Below are positions 52,624 through 62,499 of a stretch of DNA of 64,000 nucleotides, one piece after another. This DNA comes from Verrucomicrobiota bacterium. GTDB lineage: Bacteria; Verrucomicrobiota; Verrucomicrobiia; Opitutales; UBA2995. Location: NCBI GenBank assembly GCA_027622555.1, contig JAQBYJ010000018.1, positions 1 through 64,000 of the forward strand, given 5' to 3'. The notes under the pieces were generated by a model. That model had not been told where the DNA came from, did no database searches, and was given only the letters and a program-made list of their open reading frames with translations. The translations under genes and the position numbers were made by a program. Numbering within the stretch: the first letter of the stretch is position 1; each line of letters begins with the position of its first letter.

Positions 52624-53982
52624 TCAGAACGTTTCCTGCCACTTTCTAAACGTACCCTCCAACTTCGCGACGAGATCAGGAAACTTGTTCGCGAGGTTTC
52701 TGGACTCCGAAATATCGTTCTTCAGGTTAAACAGCTGCCAGAGTTCCTCTGAATCCTCCCGCACGATTTTCCAATCTCCCTCACGCAAGGCTTCATGCTT
52801 CTGATAAACGAAGAATAGCGACTCGTGAGGAGACTCGGCCCCGTCAGTCAGAGCCAGAAGCGGATTCTTGCCGTCGAAAACAATACCGGTGGGAAGCTTT
52901 GCATCTGAGAGTTCGGCGCACGCCGTCATCAGGTCGGGCGACCACAACGCTTCTCCGATTACCGATCCTGCTTCAATATGCCCTGGCCACCTCGCCATCG
53001 CAACAACGCGTATCCCACCTTCCCAGCAAGTGACTCCTCCACTCCTGAGCGGATCATTGATCCCCACGTCGATCCCTTCTCTATCGAGACGGAAGCCACC
53101 GTTGTCTGACATGAAGAAGACAAAGGTATTTTCCGCTACGCCTGCCTCCTCGAGGGAATCCAACACCTGGCCAATCCCTCGATCAAGAGCAGTGACCACC
53201 GCAGCGTACCGTTTCTCAACATTTTGCTCAGCCGGTGACCATCCATATTCTTCGAACGCCCAGTCCGGTGCCTGCCAGATATTGGGTTGACCCGGTTTTT
53301 TGTTTTTTGCGCTGGGAAAATGCGGAGCATTAAAAGGCAAATAGCAAAACCACGGATTGTCTTTCTTTGAGTTCCGTTGGATGAAATCTACCGCTGCATC
53401 GGCAATAATATCCGTGGCGTATTCGCCTTCTCGATGCAATTCCGTCGTGCCTTCGTAAAGATCGTGCCGAGTCCGGTAATTGTGATGATAGTAGTCCATG
53501 TTCCCGGATGCATGCCCTACAAACTCATCAAATCCACGCTCAGTCGGACGGGAGCCTTCGGCAAAGCCAATGTTCCATTTTCCAAAACAACCAGTAACGT
53601 AGGGTGTCGGGGCTGTTTTAAGAATCTGAGAAATTAATAGCTCTTTTTGATTTAGCCCAACGCCGTAATTTCCCTCCTCCCCTGACAATTGATCCAGCAA
53701 TCCATGCCGTTGTGGAATACGACCGGTCAGCAAGCAGGCGCGGGAAACAGTGCATGTGGACGAAGCCGTGTAAAAGCTAGTCAGCCGGGTCCCTTCCTCC
53801 GCCAAGCGATCTAATCGGGGAGTTATGATCGAGGACTCAGAATTATAGCACCGAAGATCTCCATATCCGAGGTTGTCTGCGGTAATGATCAATATGTTTG
53901 GCGGGGATGATCGCGCCTCTGGTTGTATCAAACAGAAAACCGTCGCAACACTGGCAGCAAAAGTGATTAATGACTTTCTCAT
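52624..53982 (-). CDS. S1-family sulfatase, secreted, variant active-site motif
   Basis: 452 residues with signal peptide (KSLITFAASVATVFCLIQ). The signature reads CTVSRACLLTGR from C77; Val stands where Pro or Ala is usual (C-x-P/A-x-R), but Cys and Arg are kept. Metal-site phrases ITADNLGYGD and FFMSDNGG are present; the first has Asn for the second Asp. GKWNIG replaces the common GKWHLG, so a substrate-site His is changed. Likely active but with an altered pocket. Followed at 11 bp by the amidohydrolase on its upstream side. Confidence 0.9.
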   Translation of the reverse strand: MRKSLITFAASVATVFCLIQPEARSSPPNILIITADNLGYGDLRCYNSESSIITPRLDRLAEEGTRLTSFYTASSTCTVSRACLLTGRIPQRHGLLDQLSGEEGNYGVGLNQKELLISQILKTAPTPYVTGCFGKWNIGFAEGSRPTERGFDEFVGHASGNMDYYHHNYRTRHDLYEGTTELHREGEYATDIIADAAVDFIQRNSKKDNPWFCYLPFNAPHFPSAKNKKPGQPNIWQAPDWAFEEYGWSPAEQNVEKRYAAVVTALDRGIGQVLDSLEEAGVAENTFVFFMSDNGGFRLDREGIDVGINDPLRSGGVTCWEGGIRVVAMARWPGHIEAGSVIGEALWSPDLMTACAELSDAKLPTGIVFDGKNPLLALTDGAESPHESLFFVYQKHEALREGDWKIVREDSEELWQLFNLKNDISESRNLANKFPDLVAKLEGTFRKWQETF

Positions 53983-53993
53983 CAGTTAGACCT

Positions 53994-54932
53994 CTAGGAA
54001 ATACGAATGATCCGACGGGCATTCTTTGAAAATATTTTGGCGCGAACCTCGGGATCATGCGCGTAAGTCCTCACGTTGGCGATCTGGCCCGAACCTTTGC
54101 AGCTTTCCCCTTCCCCTTCTATGTCGGGACAATCAGTTCCAAGACACAGTTTATCCTGATGTCTTTCCAGAAACGCAGCGGCATGTTCCGGATCGCGATC
54201 CAGCGCATTCTTGCCCGAGCCCGCCGAGAGGTCGCCATACATATTCGGGTAGTCGGCCAGGTAGCGATCCGTCAATCCACCCGGGGTAACAGGCCCTGCA
54301 GGATACATCACTTCCTGCTCATGCTTCGCATCAATATTGCCCCACCAGGTCTGAGCATGACCAATGAAATTCACATCGGGAAAGCGTTCGAGGATTTTGT
54401 AAAAGCGTTCGAAGCCGTGATTGTACATGCCATGCTGGAAATGAATCAACACCGGCACCTGATACTCGTTGGCCAATTCGTAAACCCGAATCATCGGAGC
54501 GGAGTCACAGTCGATATTAAACTTCATTTCTCCGATCCCAACCGCGCCTTTCTTTAGCCACGACTCCATCGATTCGATGGCACCATCCGTATCAGGTACT
54601 TCGCAACAGAAGTAGACAAACTTGTCAGGGTGCTCCTGAGTTAACTCATAGGCCGACTGCGTCACCGAGATTTTCGCAGCCAATCCGTTGGACTCACCAA
54701 AATGCGTAGACTCCACATTCAGGTACGAACCCGCTGGAAGTAATACCGATCGCGTAACACCCATCCTCTCCTGATGGGCAATAAAGTCAGGATCACTACG
54801 GTTCACATAGTTGAGGTGTTGGTGAATATCGATCACCTCTTCCTTCTTTTTATTGGAGCAGCCTTGAGAAAATGCCATACCGGCAAATCCGCAGGCGGCA
54901 GTGATTGCAAATTGTCTTCTTCCTATCAACAT
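53994..54932 (-). CDS. Amidohydrolase-2 family TIM-barrel hydrolase, exported
   Basis: 312 residues with Tat-type signal GRRQFAITAACGFAGMAF followed by a Cys (GCSNKKK), so it may be a lipoprotein. Metal-site phrases: DIHQH, LIHFQH, FIGHAQ and LGTDCPD, in amidohydrolase order. Such enzymes decarboxylate or hydrolyse small ring or lactone compounds. Together with the sulfatase downstream and the divergent dehydrogenase it may process a released aglycone or sugar lactone; substrate unknown. Confidence 0.85.
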   Translation of the reverse strand: MLIGRRQFAITAACGFAGMAFSQGCSNKKKEEVIDIHQHLNYVNRSDPDFIAHQERMGVTRSVLLPAGSYLNVESTHFGESNGLAAKISVTQSAYELTQEHPDKFVYFCCEVPDTDGAIESMESWLKKGAVGIGEMKFNIDCDSAPMIRVYELANEYQVPVLIHFQHGMYNHGFERFYKILERFPDVNFIGHAQTWWGNIDAKHEQEVMYPAGPVTPGGLTDRYLADYPNMYGDLSAGSGKNALDRDPEHAAAFLERHQDKLCLGTDCPDIEGEGESCKGSGQIANVRTYAHDPEVRAKIFSKNARRIIRIS

Positions 54933-55028
54933 GGCAGTTCAGTGATTACAAAACGCCTACCTTCTCTTAGCCAGCTTTTTTCAACGTTTCCCGTAAAGCG
55001 AATCCAGTCCAGCGAATTTAACTATGCG

Positions 55029-57719
55029 ATGAAATCGCTCGGAACGTGGTCCACTTTCATTCTCTTTCTAACGACCGCTATAGCCGGAATGGGACAGGAA
55101 CCGGAGATCGATCCATCGCAACTCCCCCGCATCCCAGCTACAGAACCCGAAAAGGTATTCGAAACCTTTGAAATTAGTCCTGGATTCCAACTTCGCCTCG
55201 TTGCCCACGAACCGAAGATAGTGGATCCTATAGCCATGGCATTCGACGAAGATGGAGGCATGTATGTCATCGAGATGCGCGGATATTCTGAGCGCAGGGA
55301 AGAGGCGCTAGGTCGAATCCGTTACCTGGAAGATGTAGACGGCGACGGCATATTCGAAACCTCCACTATTTTCAAAGATGGCCTGAAATGGCCTACGGGA
55401 ATTGTCTGCTACAAAGGAGGTGTCTTTGTTGGAGCGACACCGGACCTTTACTACTTCAAGGACCTGGATGGCGACCGTGTCAGTGACGAGGAGCGACTCG
55501 TTTTCACCGGTTTCGGAGAAGGCAATCCGAGGCTCAATATGCAGGCGCTCTTCAACAGCTTTCGCTGGGGACCCGACAACCGAATCTGGGGTGCCACCGC
55601 AGCGAATGGGGGCAACGTTACCAACCCAATCGATCCAAACTTTGGGCCGGTATCTATCCGGGGTGCGGACTTTTCGTTCGATCCTGAGAAACTGGACCTT
55701 CGACCTGAAAATGGGACCGCACAATATGGAATGAGCTTCGATTCCCTGGGCCGCCGATTTGTATGCAGCAATTCACAACATGCCCTCTGGGTGGCATACG
55801 AACGAAACCATGTCCGAGCTAATCCCTTTTACGATCTACCCGCCGCATTGGTGGATATTCCAAACGACGGAGCTGCAGCTCCCGTTTATCGCATAAGCGC
55901 GGATGAACCGTGGCGCGTCGTTCGAACGCGGTGGCGGGTATCGGGTGTGGTCAAAGGTATGATCGAAGGCGATGGCCGTGTCTCCGGCTACTTTACCTCG
56001 GCCACCGGCATTCATGCCTACTGGGGAAACGCCTATGGGGAAGCCTACCAAAATAATCTATTTGTCGGCGATGTAGGCAGTAACCTGGTCCATCGCAAAG
56101 TGCTCAAGGAAATAGGAGGACAGGTCCAACCAATTGCCATCCGAGCTGATGACGAAAATCAAACGGAATTCCTGCGTAGTAGCGACAACTGGTTTCGACC
56201 CGCGAGTTTTTCCACCGGTCCCGATGGTTGTCTCTACATTTGCGACATGTACCGCGAAGTTATCGAACACCCCTGGTCGTTGCCCCCAGGAATAAAAAAA
56301 CACCTCGACCTCAATAGCGGTTTTGATCGCGGCCGAATATACCGCGTCGAACCGGAAGGGTTCATGAGGTCGCCAATTCCCAAACTCTCAGAAGCAAGCA
56401 ATACGAAGCTTGGTATTTTGGCTCGTCATGCGAAAGACGACTGGCAGCAAACGACCGCAAGGCGTTTACTTTTCGAACGTGGAAACTCGTTTGAACACAA
56501 GGCAATTCAATCCCCATTTCCAGCGAGTCTCAATGGCGAAGAATCATTGATAAAAAACTTGTCGGACTGGAAAGGCGATCCATGGCTCGAAGCCGCCATT
56601 CTCAATTCTCTTCGTGATGAATCGGCGATCATCGCCGCATGGAAACATCCGTCGGTAAAAGAGTCTGATGGTTTTATTTTGGAGTTGGCCAAAATGTCCG
56701 GACGAAACGGCAACAAGAAAGTACTCGAAGCCGCATTAGGTAGTTTAGCAAGTTCCAGCTTGCCTGTTCAAATCGTCACCTGGTTAACAGCATTTAAAGA
56801 CGGGGTTTCATATGCGAACGGAGATTGGGGCGAAATCGAAAGACTTGAAATCCTATCAGGTCTTTTTACGAACGCAGCCAAAGTTGCGAACGATTCTGAG
56901 GCACCGGAGGCGGACCGCCTGAGTGCTCTACGTTTGTTAAGACTCCAATCTGGAAACGCAAACGAAGCATTACGCAAAAGCATTCTAGTGAACGAGTCCT
57001 CCTCGGAGTCGCTAGCGACAGAGGCGGTACGGGAAATCACAGACAACTCGTTTATCATAGAGCACCTCGACAAACTATCCTCAGAGGCACGCGACTTCGC
57101 AGTCAGAAAAATGATCAGTAAGCCCGGGGATGCACTCCAGCTCCTTGAAGCCATTGACGAAAACCGATTGAGAATCGAGGAGGTACCTGCCGATGCGATA
57201 CAAACGCTTCGTGAACACGAAAACCATGAGGTACTGAAAATAGCTGCGCACGTTCTCCCCGCTGTTGAGCAACGATCGGGGCTTATTGAGCGCTACCAAG
57301 CTGCACTTGAAACTGCTGGAGATCCACAACGCGGTGAAACCATTTTCAATAACACCTGCCTTAGCTGTCATCAGACTCAGGACGGCAGAGGGTTTGTGTT
57401 CGGACCACCCATTGCTACCTTTAAAAGCGCGGGGAAAGATTCCATTCTGAACAACATCCTGGACCCCAACAAAGAAGTGGCACCTCAATATCAGGCATTT
57501 CATTTCAAGCTAAACAACAGTGAATCTTATACAGGGATGATCGCCGCCGAAGACAGTCGCAATGTTACTCTAATGCTTCCGGGCGGTATCAATAAAATTT
57601 TCCCTCGGAGCGAGGTTGGGAGTATGAGTGGAATTGGTCGCTCTCTTATGCCCGAAGGCCTGGAGCATACATTCACGATAAATGATATGGCCGATCTACT
57701 CAGCTACTTGACTCAATAA
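55029..57719 (+). CDS. PVC-type membrane-associated dehydrogenase fused to c-type cytochrome
   Basis: 896 residues from ATG 55029, which starts a signal peptide (SLGTWSTFILFLTTAIAG); the frame extends upstream over the divergent gene but without similarity. Residues about 45-450 are a beta-propeller of the PVC dehydrogenase type (ISPGFQLRLVAHEP, DEDGGMYVIEMRGY). HEAT-like helices fill the middle. The C-terminal heme domain has CLSCH at 777-781 and a possible Met ligand in SLMPEGLEH. Likely oxidises a sugar or alcohol in the periplasm and passes electrons on. Divergent from the amidohydrolase. Confidence 0.88.
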   Translation: MKSLGTWSTFILFLTTAIAGMGQEPEIDPSQLPRIPATEPEKVFETFEISPGFQLRLVAHEPKIVDPIAMAFDEDGGMYVIEMRGYSERREEALGRIRYLEDVDGDGIFETSTIFKDGLKWPTGIVCYKGGVFVGATPDLYYFKDLDGDRVSDEERLVFTGFGEGNPRLNMQALFNSFRWGPDNRIWGATAANGGNVTNPIDPNFGPVSIRGADFSFDPEKLDLRPENGTAQYGMSFDSLGRRFVCSNSQHALWVAYERNHVRANPFYDLPAALVDIPNDGAAAPVYRISADEPWRVVRTRWRVSGVVKGMIEGDGRVSGYFTSATGIHAYWGNAYGEAYQNNLFVGDVGSNLVHRKVLKEIGGQVQPIAIRADDENQTEFLRSSDNWFRPASFSTGPDGCLYICDMYREVIEHPWSLPPGIKKHLDLNSGFDRGRIYRVEPEGFMRSPIPKLSEASNTKLGILARHAKDDWQQTTARRLLFERGNSFEHKAIQSPFPASLNGEESLIKNLSDWKGDPWLEAAILNSLRDESAIIAAWKHPSVKESDGFILELAKMSGRNGNKKVLEAALGSLASSSLPVQIVTWLTAFKDGVSYANGDWGEIERLEILSGLFTNAAKVANDSEAPEADRLSALRLLRLQSGNANEALRKSILVNESSSESLATEAVREITDNSFIIEHLDKLSSEARDFAVRKMISKPGDALQLLEAIDENRLRIEEVPADAIQTLREHENHEVLKIAAHVLPAVEQRSGLIERYQAALETAGDPQRGETIFNNTCLSCHQTQDGRGFVFGPPIATFKSAGKDSILNNILDPNKEVAPQYQAFHFKLNNSESYTGMIAAEDSRNVTLMLPGGINKIFPRSEVGSMSGIGRSLMPEGLEHTFTINDMADLLSYLTQ

Positions 57720-58865
57720 ACTGTTGGAAAAAAGAATTTTAACCACTGATCAACTTAGAGCAGCGAAGCCGCAACCAAAGTTTAACCACAGATTGCTCAG
57801 ATGCGCACAGATATTGTAATTATGAAACCACGAATTGACCAAGTGACACGAATCATGAGGTAGGGACTGATCGCCGAGCGGTCCGATATCCTGAAGGGTT
57901 TGTTCGTTCATTTTTTTATTTCCAACAGGAGGCAACGGAGAGAACGGAGGAAAAAATCAATACAACTCTGTTTCCTCCGTTGCCTGTTGGAAATGAAAAA
58001 AACTTAACAACCTGTCTTCGCCAAGGCTACGCCTCGGCACGGCGGAGTGCCCTGAGACTCGGAGAAAAAGCATACATGGTTATTTCCGCATTCCTTTAGC
58101 GAATCAATTTCTCAAAAGGAAAAGATACAAATTTTAACCACCAGTCTCCGCCCAGGCTACGTCACGGCACGGCTGATGACACTGATTTTCACTGATGAAA
58201 AAAGACAAAATCATTCGTGGTTACTATTTTCTTTTCAAACGGATCCAGCCTTCAGTTTTTTGCGTAATTCAGTGCTTTTCGTAGTTTAAGTATTTTTCTT
58301 CGAACTTATTTTAATACCATCTATTCGCGAGGTCACCGTGATTGGTTGCGATATGAATACTTTGCTTAAAAAACAAGATTCTGCCGGATAGTAGTAAAGA
58401 TTCACACTGATCCATGAAATGGTTAGGCTATATAAATTTAACCGCCATCAGTGCTCATCAGTGATGGTATCGGTGGTTGAAAAAAAGAAGAGAAAAAATA
58501 AATCAGGATCCTAAATCTTGTTTGCTACGAGCCATCTAGATCTCCACTACTAAAAGATAGATTTCCCCCATGACGATGAACCCTTCTCGCAGATCTCGCC
58601 ATAGTTCTTCAACGACGGCGTAAGATCAACTACTCAAATTCCAACAAGACGCCGCTCAAAATCCAGACACGCGGGTTTTGGTGTCAGACTTTGTGCCTTC
58701 TGCGCTTCTTGTGGTTTCCACATCTAACTTCCTGCCGCTGGATTGGAGAACTTAGCGATTAACCGGAGTCATTTAGCTCGGCCTGCGATCATTAGTGCAA
58801 CCCAATTGTATTGTAAACTTTCCGCACTGTTTCAGTGTCTGGAAGCAACCCGTTACCTTCGAGCT
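57720..58865. other. 1.1-kb non-coding gap built of repeats
   Basis: No gene. Contains the right arm of the long inverted repeat (57760-58725), a family B-like piece (57859-57890), a local palindrome (CAACAGGAGGCAACGGAG at 57924 facing CTCCGTTGCCTGTTGG at 57975), and two further copies of a CAGGCTACG/CGGCACGGC phrase (58020, 58153). Confidence 0.7.
57760..58725. repeat. Long degenerate inverted repeat, right arm
   Basis: Inverted relative of 51845-52520. Longer than the left arm because of inserted segments at about 57925-58130 and 58400-58680. Together the arms enclose the second sulfatase, amidohydrolase and dehydrogenase genes. Confidence 0.75.
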
Positions 58866-61448
58866 ATGAACCCCAAGGCGCGCTTTTATCTCTTCTGTGT
58901 TACTCTCCTGACCACAACCATTACGTGGCAACCACTTCTCACGGGCTCCTCCTATCCTGAAATCGACAAGCACTTCAGCATCTACGAAAAGCGGGATGTC
59001 TATTCCGCTTGGCCGGCGATTGCCCGGGCGGAAAACGGTGACCTTCTAGTTCAATTTACAAGGACCGAAGAACATATGTCTCCCAACGGGGAGATTCTTC
59101 AAGTTCGATCGACCGACAATGGAGAAACCTGGCAACCACCCTCCATTGTTTATGATACCATTGTGGACGACCGTGAGTCTGGCCTAACCGTGTTACGGGA
59201 TGGTCGGCTGCTTACACATCTCCGCTCGGTTAAATTTCCGGACACCACCTACACCACTATGCCAGCCACGTCCTACCCACCAGAGTTGATCACGCGTTGG
59301 GCTGACTATGTAACCAGGGAGGATTATAAAAACGCAGACCACCTCCATCGTGCCTGGCAAACGATTTCCACCGATAACGGTTACACCTGGTCCTCTCCCA
59401 CACCCGGAACCGATTCCATCCATGGCGGCATCCAACTGGCCGATGGTTCACTACTGGTGGCCTCCTATCGTGAGAGTCCGGAAAAACTTGGCATTTATGC
59501 CACGCCGAATCCGGAAACACCCTGGGAACACATCGCAACCATCGAGACGCCACCCGAGGTCTCGGACAACATTCGATTTGGCGAACCTCACATCCTGCAA
59601 TTGCCGAGCGGACGCGTCATCTTGATGACCCGGGCCACCGCAAAACCCTATGACGATCAATCCCCGCTATGCAACTTATGGGGCACTTACTCCGACGACC
59701 ATGGCAGGACCTGGGCCCCACCCTACGAAACGCCACTCTGGGGATTCCCTCCGCACCTCACCCTGCTGTCGGACGGTCGCGTGCTTTGCACCTACGGTCA
59801 TCGTCGACCTCCCTACGGCCAACGCGCCTGCGTAAGCGAGGATGGCGTGAATTGGAGCTTGGCCAATGAATACATCTTACGTGACGATGCACCCAATAAG
59901 GATCTCGGTTACCCGGTTTCCATTGAGCTTTCCCCGGGGAAAATACTTACGGTCTATTACCAACAAAATGTGGAACCAGGTTTTAAGCCGGAAGCAGGAC
60001 CACCCCACCCCAACCGGAAAAAGCCCGGCATACTCGGCACTATTTGGAATCTCCCTGGCTATGAAGACCAAGCAGATGAAGTCATCAGCATCGGCTCCCG
60101 GCGCGAGCTCTTTGTCGACGGTTTTCTCATCGATAAACTGGAAAACGTTCGCCAGGAGATGCACCGTCCGGACCGTGAGGGTGTTGCCTTCTATTTCGAC
60201 AAACCCTGGGAAGGAAACTGGTCCGCCTACCCAACCGTGATCAAGGACGGTGAAATTTATAGAATGTATTACCGGGGACTTCCCGCGGTTGGAGACAAAA
60301 TGCACGCGGTGACCTGCTATGCCGAATCAAGTGACGGCATCACCTGGACCAAGCCGAACCTCGGACTCTACGAGGTCATGGGCACTCGGGACAACAACGT
60401 GATTCTCATGGAGAAGGAAGTATGGTCTCATAACTTCAGTCCGTTTCTCGATTCACGACCTGGCGTTCCCAAGTCAGAACGTTTTAAAGCTATCGCCAGC
60501 GAGAAAAAAGACGGCCTGGTATCCTTCGCATCTGCCGACGGGATACATTGGAAACGCTGGAAAGACGGATTCTTCTTCACTGACGGAATGTTCGATTCCC
60601 ACAACGTCGCCTTCTGGTCAACCAGCGAAAAACAATACGTCTGCTATTTCCGAACCTGGACAGGAACCGAATATTCCGGCTTCCGCACGATCGCTCGTAC
60701 CACGTCCAAGGATTTCATCCATTGGGAACCCAAAGAGGAAATGACCTACGGTAATACGCCTCAGGAACACCTGTATACCAACGGCACGCATCCGTACATC
60801 CGTGCGCCTCATATCTATATCGCTTTGGCCAAACGCTTTTTTCCCGACAAGGCAGCTCTCAGTAAAGACGTCGCAGCAAAACTGGTCGACAATCCAGACT
60901 ATGGAAAAGCTTCCAGCGATTCGATCTTCATGAGCACACGCGGTGGCAACCGCTATGATCGCAGATTCATGGAAGCCTTCATCCGTCCAGGAGAAACCTT
61001 GGAAGACTGGGTAGCCCGTGACAATACACCGGCCCTTGGCGTAATTCAAGGGAATGATCGACAGCTCTTCATGTACCGCATGTCTCACTACGGACAGGAC
61101 AGCTCTCACATGACACGCTACTCCCTACGCCTCGACGGCTTTGCCTCCCTCTCCGCTCCCTATCAAGGAGGTGAAATAACAACCAAACCATTCACCTTCT
61201 CCGGCGAAGCGCTGACGATCAACTACGCCAGCTCCGCCGCCGGCGAAATCCGTGTTGAAATCCAAGACCAAAACGGCCAACCCATTCCCGGATTTACCCT
61301 CTCCGATTGCCTCCCCATCTTCGGCGACGAAATCGAACGCACCGTTCAGTGGGATAACACCCCTTCGCTTTCCAACTTGGCCGAAAAACCAGTCCGCCTT
61401 CGCTTCTTCCTCAAAGACGCCGATCTGTTCGCGATACGCTTTAAATGA
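58866..61448 (+). CDS. Two-propeller glycan hydrolase: sialidase-like plus GH32/43-like domain
   Basis: 860 residues from ATG 58866 with a signal segment (YLFCVTLLTTTITWQPLL). The N-terminal half is a sialidase fold with Asp-box type motifs STDNGETW, STDNGYTW and SDDHGRTW. After a short linker (near GSRRELFVDGFLID) comes a second propeller with YAESSDGITWTKPNLGLYE and SADGIHWKRW, resembling five-bladed GH32/GH43-related proteins. Catalytic residues cannot be assigned with confidence. Two glycan-active modules in one secreted protein suggest stepwise trimming of one substrate. Confidence 0.82.
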   Translation: MNPKARFYLFCVTLLTTTITWQPLLTGSSYPEIDKHFSIYEKRDVYSAWPAIARAENGDLLVQFTRTEEHMSPNGEILQVRSTDNGETWQPPSIVYDTIVDDRESGLTVLRDGRLLTHLRSVKFPDTTYTTMPATSYPPELITRWADYVTREDYKNADHLHRAWQTISTDNGYTWSSPTPGTDSIHGGIQLADGSLLVASYRESPEKLGIYATPNPETPWEHIATIETPPEVSDNIRFGEPHILQLPSGRVILMTRATAKPYDDQSPLCNLWGTYSDDHGRTWAPPYETPLWGFPPHLTLLSDGRVLCTYGHRRPPYGQRACVSEDGVNWSLANEYILRDDAPNKDLGYPVSIELSPGKILTVYYQQNVEPGFKPEAGPPHPNRKKPGILGTIWNLPGYEDQADEVISIGSRRELFVDGFLIDKLENVRQEMHRPDREGVAFYFDKPWEGNWSAYPTVIKDGEIYRMYYRGLPAVGDKMHAVTCYAESSDGITWTKPNLGLYEVMGTRDNNVILMEKEVWSHNFSPFLDSRPGVPKSERFKAIASEKKDGLVSFASADGIHWKRWKDGFFFTDGMFDSHNVAFWSTSEKQYVCYFRTWTGTEYSGFRTIARTTSKDFIHWEPKEEMTYGNTPQEHLYTNGTHPYIRAPHIYIALAKRFFPDKAALSKDVAAKLVDNPDYGKASSDSIFMSTRGGNRYDRRFMEAFIRPGETLEDWVARDNTPALGVIQGNDRQLFMYRMSHYGQDSSHMTRYSLRLDGFASLSAPYQGGEITTKPFTFSGEALTINYASSAAGEIRVEIQDQNGQPIPGFTLSDCLPIFGDEIERTVQWDNTPSLSNLAEKPVRLRFFLKDADLFAIRFK

Positions 61449-61793
61449 CAACGAAGCTTTTCGTTTTCTTGATATCGGAAATTTAAACCGACCTCTATAC
61501 GCCTCAGTAAAACCTCGAGATCCAAGGTAGATCCCCCACACCATTCGAAGCCGCTTCCTGAGGCAACCGCCATTCTTCCCCTCTACAAGAAACTTGACCA
61601 TTGACTATTGACCCTATCGGTTAGTCCCCTCCCGGTTGAAGCGATAGTTTAACGGTCAATGCTAAACAACTTGGTTCGCCCCATGATTTGCCCTGATATG
61701 GTCCCCTGATATATTGGAGGTTTTCCCGTGGAGAAAGCAAAAAGGAGTGGAAGCTTGTGGAGGTTTATTTGTCGAAATCCAAGATATGACCCC
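61449..61793. other. 345-bp gap with repeat-like debris
   Basis: No gene supported. Contains TTGACCATTGACTATTGACC near 61597 and CAAGATATGACCCCC just before the broken lipA end. The latter resembles the AAGACCTGACCCC phrases that, from memory, flank REP-associated IS200-like elements. Confidence 0.45.
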
Positions 61794-62462
61794 CTATTTC
61801 CCCCCCGCGTTGCGAATATCCTGCATGACTTCCTTGATCTCGTCCTCCTTCTCGCCAATACCAAGCATGATGCCTGACTTAGTTATAAAGCCCCGCGATT
61901 TGGCATGCTCCAGAACCCAGAGGGACCGCTCATAACGGGCGGTCTTGCGAATCGGTCTTTGGAGGCGCTTCACTGTTTCCAGGTTATGGTTAAATATATT
62001 GGGACAGGCATCCAGTACAACATCTAGATGCTCCTGCCGGCCTTGGAAATCAGCAGTAAGCACTTCAACCGCGCATTCCGGTATTCGGTGGTGGACGGCA
62101 CGAATTGTTGCAGCCCAGACAGAAGCACCGCCGTCCATCAAATCATCTCTTGCAACAGAAGTGATTACGACATACTTCAAATTCATCCTGGCTATCGACT
62201 CGGCTACCCGAGCAGGCTCACCCAGATCGGGCTCCGACGGACGGCCAGTTTGGATCGCACAGAAAGCGCAGGAGCGTGTGCAGACATTCCCAAGTATCAT
62301 AACCGTGGCGGTTCCTCGCGACCAACATTCCCCCATATTGGGGCAACGGGCACTCTCACATACCGTGTGCAGTGAATGGCTCTCTACAATCTCGCGTGTT
62401 TCGTTAAAGCCGTTTCCACCCGCAATCTTTACCCTCAACCAATTTGGTTTTCGATTTTCCAT
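61794..62462 (-). CDS. lipA: Lipoyl synthase, C-terminally truncated
   Basis: 222 residues; LipA is normally about 290-320. Both iron-sulfur motifs are intact: auxiliary cluster C35-C40-C46 (CESARCPNMGEC) and radical-SAM C61-C65-C68 (CTRSCAFC). The protein stops at IRNAGGK, where relatives continue with a TxGQYL strand and a C-terminal RSSY motif whose Ser ligates the auxiliary cluster. None of the other two frames restores it. A run of seven C (61800-61806) and repeat debris lie at the break. Probably a dead or impaired copy, with a full lipA elsewhere. Confidence 0.85.
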   Translation of the reverse strand: MENRKPNWLRVKIAGGNGFNETREIVESHSLHTVCESARCPNMGECWSRGTATVMILGNVCTRSCAFCAIQTGRPSEPDLGEPARVAESIARMNLKYVVITSVARDDLMDGGASVWAATIRAVHHRIPECAVEVLTADFQGRQEHLDVVLDACPNIFNHNLETVKRLQRPIRKTARYERSLWVLEHAKSRGFITKSGIMLGIGEKEDEIKEVMQDIRNAGGK

Positions 62463-62499
62463 GAGTCGACAATTCGCTGGTAAGTCTTATTAAAAAACG

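Noticed and set aside
61649-61864. Search for a frameshifted LipA C-terminus
   Set aside because: Neither alternative frame shows the expected GQYL or RSSY motifs, so a simple frameshift does not restore the protein.
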